This document shows, piece by piece, positions 13,680-14,028 of a DNA stretch of 14,028 nt. The first letter of the stretch is position 1; the number at the start of each line of letters is the position of its first letter. The stretch lies in the NCBI GenBank assembly GCA_900549655.1, contig UROZ01000044.1, positions 1 to 14,028 on the forward strand. The letters are read 5' to 3'. Below the pieces are notes generated by a model, which was given only the letters and a program-made list of their open reading frames with translations, was not told where the DNA came from and did not search any database. The DNA is from an uncultured Collinsella sp. (lineage in GTDB: Bacteria > Actinomycetota > Coriobacteriia > Coriobacteriales > Coriobacteriaceae). Both the position numbers and the translations under genes were made by a program.

Positions 13680-13746
13680 AGTTGCGGTGAAATAGTTCCT
13701 AAATCCAGCCTTCTGGCTCTTAAACAAGAACTATTCCACCGCAACT
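13680..13746. repeat. Large inverted repeat downstream of hypA
   Basis: The 19-base arms at 13680-13698 and 13728-13746 (AGTTGCGGTG-A/G-AATAGTTC and its complement) match with one mismatch. The 29-base centre contains a smaller hairpin AGCC-TTCT-GGCT. It begins 11 bases after the hypA stop and is followed by CTATTTTG. It may be the hypA transcript terminator, or a dispersed intergenic element such as a small MITE or REP-like repeat. Confidence 0.7.
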
Positions 13747-14028
13747 ATTTTGAGTGGTTTCGTAGAACATAAGTCACGATAATAGTCAAGTCATGTCTGT
13801 TTAAACAAAATAGCGGCAGTACAAGCGCATTCGCGCTTGCCAAAATCGATATTAATGAACAGCCTGTTTGTATCTGTAAAATGCATGGCTTGATGTGCGA
13901 CGCCTTGGCGTGTAATGAGTCAAAAAGCGGTAACGTAATCAATTTGTAACAAACATAGACGTTTAAACAAATAGGTTGATTTCCGATCTCAGCCGAACAC
14001 ATTGAGCAAATAGGCCATTCCCGCAGTT
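13747..14028. other. AT-richer non-coding region at the right edge
   Basis: No gene is supported here; an 85-codon minus-strand frame lacks a ribosome binding site and family features. The stretch is visibly richer in A and T than its surroundings. It contains a perfect hairpin CAAGCGC-ATTC-GCGCTTG at 13822-13839, a short palindrome ACGCC-TT-GGCGT at 13900-13911, and the 11-base direct repeat GTTTAAACAAA at 13799-13809 and 13961-13971. This looks like a long control region for a gene beyond the window. Confidence 0.5.

Noticed and set aside
13745..14002. 85-codon minus-strand open frame at the right edge
   Set aside because: No ribosome binding site, no family features, AT-rich context. Kept only as non-coding sequence.

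Overview
The window is high-GC bacterial DNA with short intergenic gaps, clear AAGGAG-type ribosome binding sites and intrinsic terminators. It looks like a strictly anaerobic, probably gut-dwelling actinobacterium of the Coriobacteriia, with Collinsella-like gene content and codon use. This is a judgement from protein style, not from a search. No rRNA, tRNA, CRISPR array, transposase or phage gene was seen.

Left third (about 120-3660, all minus strand): a complete mannose-family (EII-Man type) sugar phosphotransferase operon in the order IIA, IIB, IIC, IID. Beyond a strong hairpin follows a HutC/UTRA-type GntR regulator that probably controls it. The substrate cannot be read from sequence. 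Positions 3660-3842 are a divergent control region with back-to-back promoter-like boxes, a 16-bp palindrome and helically phased repeats. Reading rightward from it is a second operon (3843-6413): deoxyribose-phosphate aldolase (deoC), a short class I phosphomannose-isomerase-like protein and an RmlD-like NAD(P)-dependent sugar-nucleotide reductase/epimerase, closed by a good terminator at 6453-6484. Sugar uptake, sugar-phosphate conversion and aldol cleavage thus share one control region.

Middle (6626-8116, minus): an unrecognised single-pass membrane protein with a long acidic cytoplasmic N-terminus and an exported Ala-rich/beta-rich C-terminal part. A 55-bp stretch of its coding sequence recurs exactly at bases 1-55. 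This may be an assembly-graph junction or a real rearrangement breakpoint.

Right third (8240-13045): a TetR regulator and a polytopic membrane protein (minus) diverge from a 925-residue flavoprotein with about five candidate iron-sulfur sites (plus). Two copies of the palindrome TTGAC-N5-GTCAA lie in the gap and are the natural TetR operators. The three genes look like one regulated redox module of unknown substrate, and this is the most interesting unit in the window. After it come hypA, a nickel-insertion protein with an unusual acidic tail, a large near-perfect inverted repeat, and about 280 bases of AT-richer non-coding DNA that may hold the control region of a gene beyond the window.
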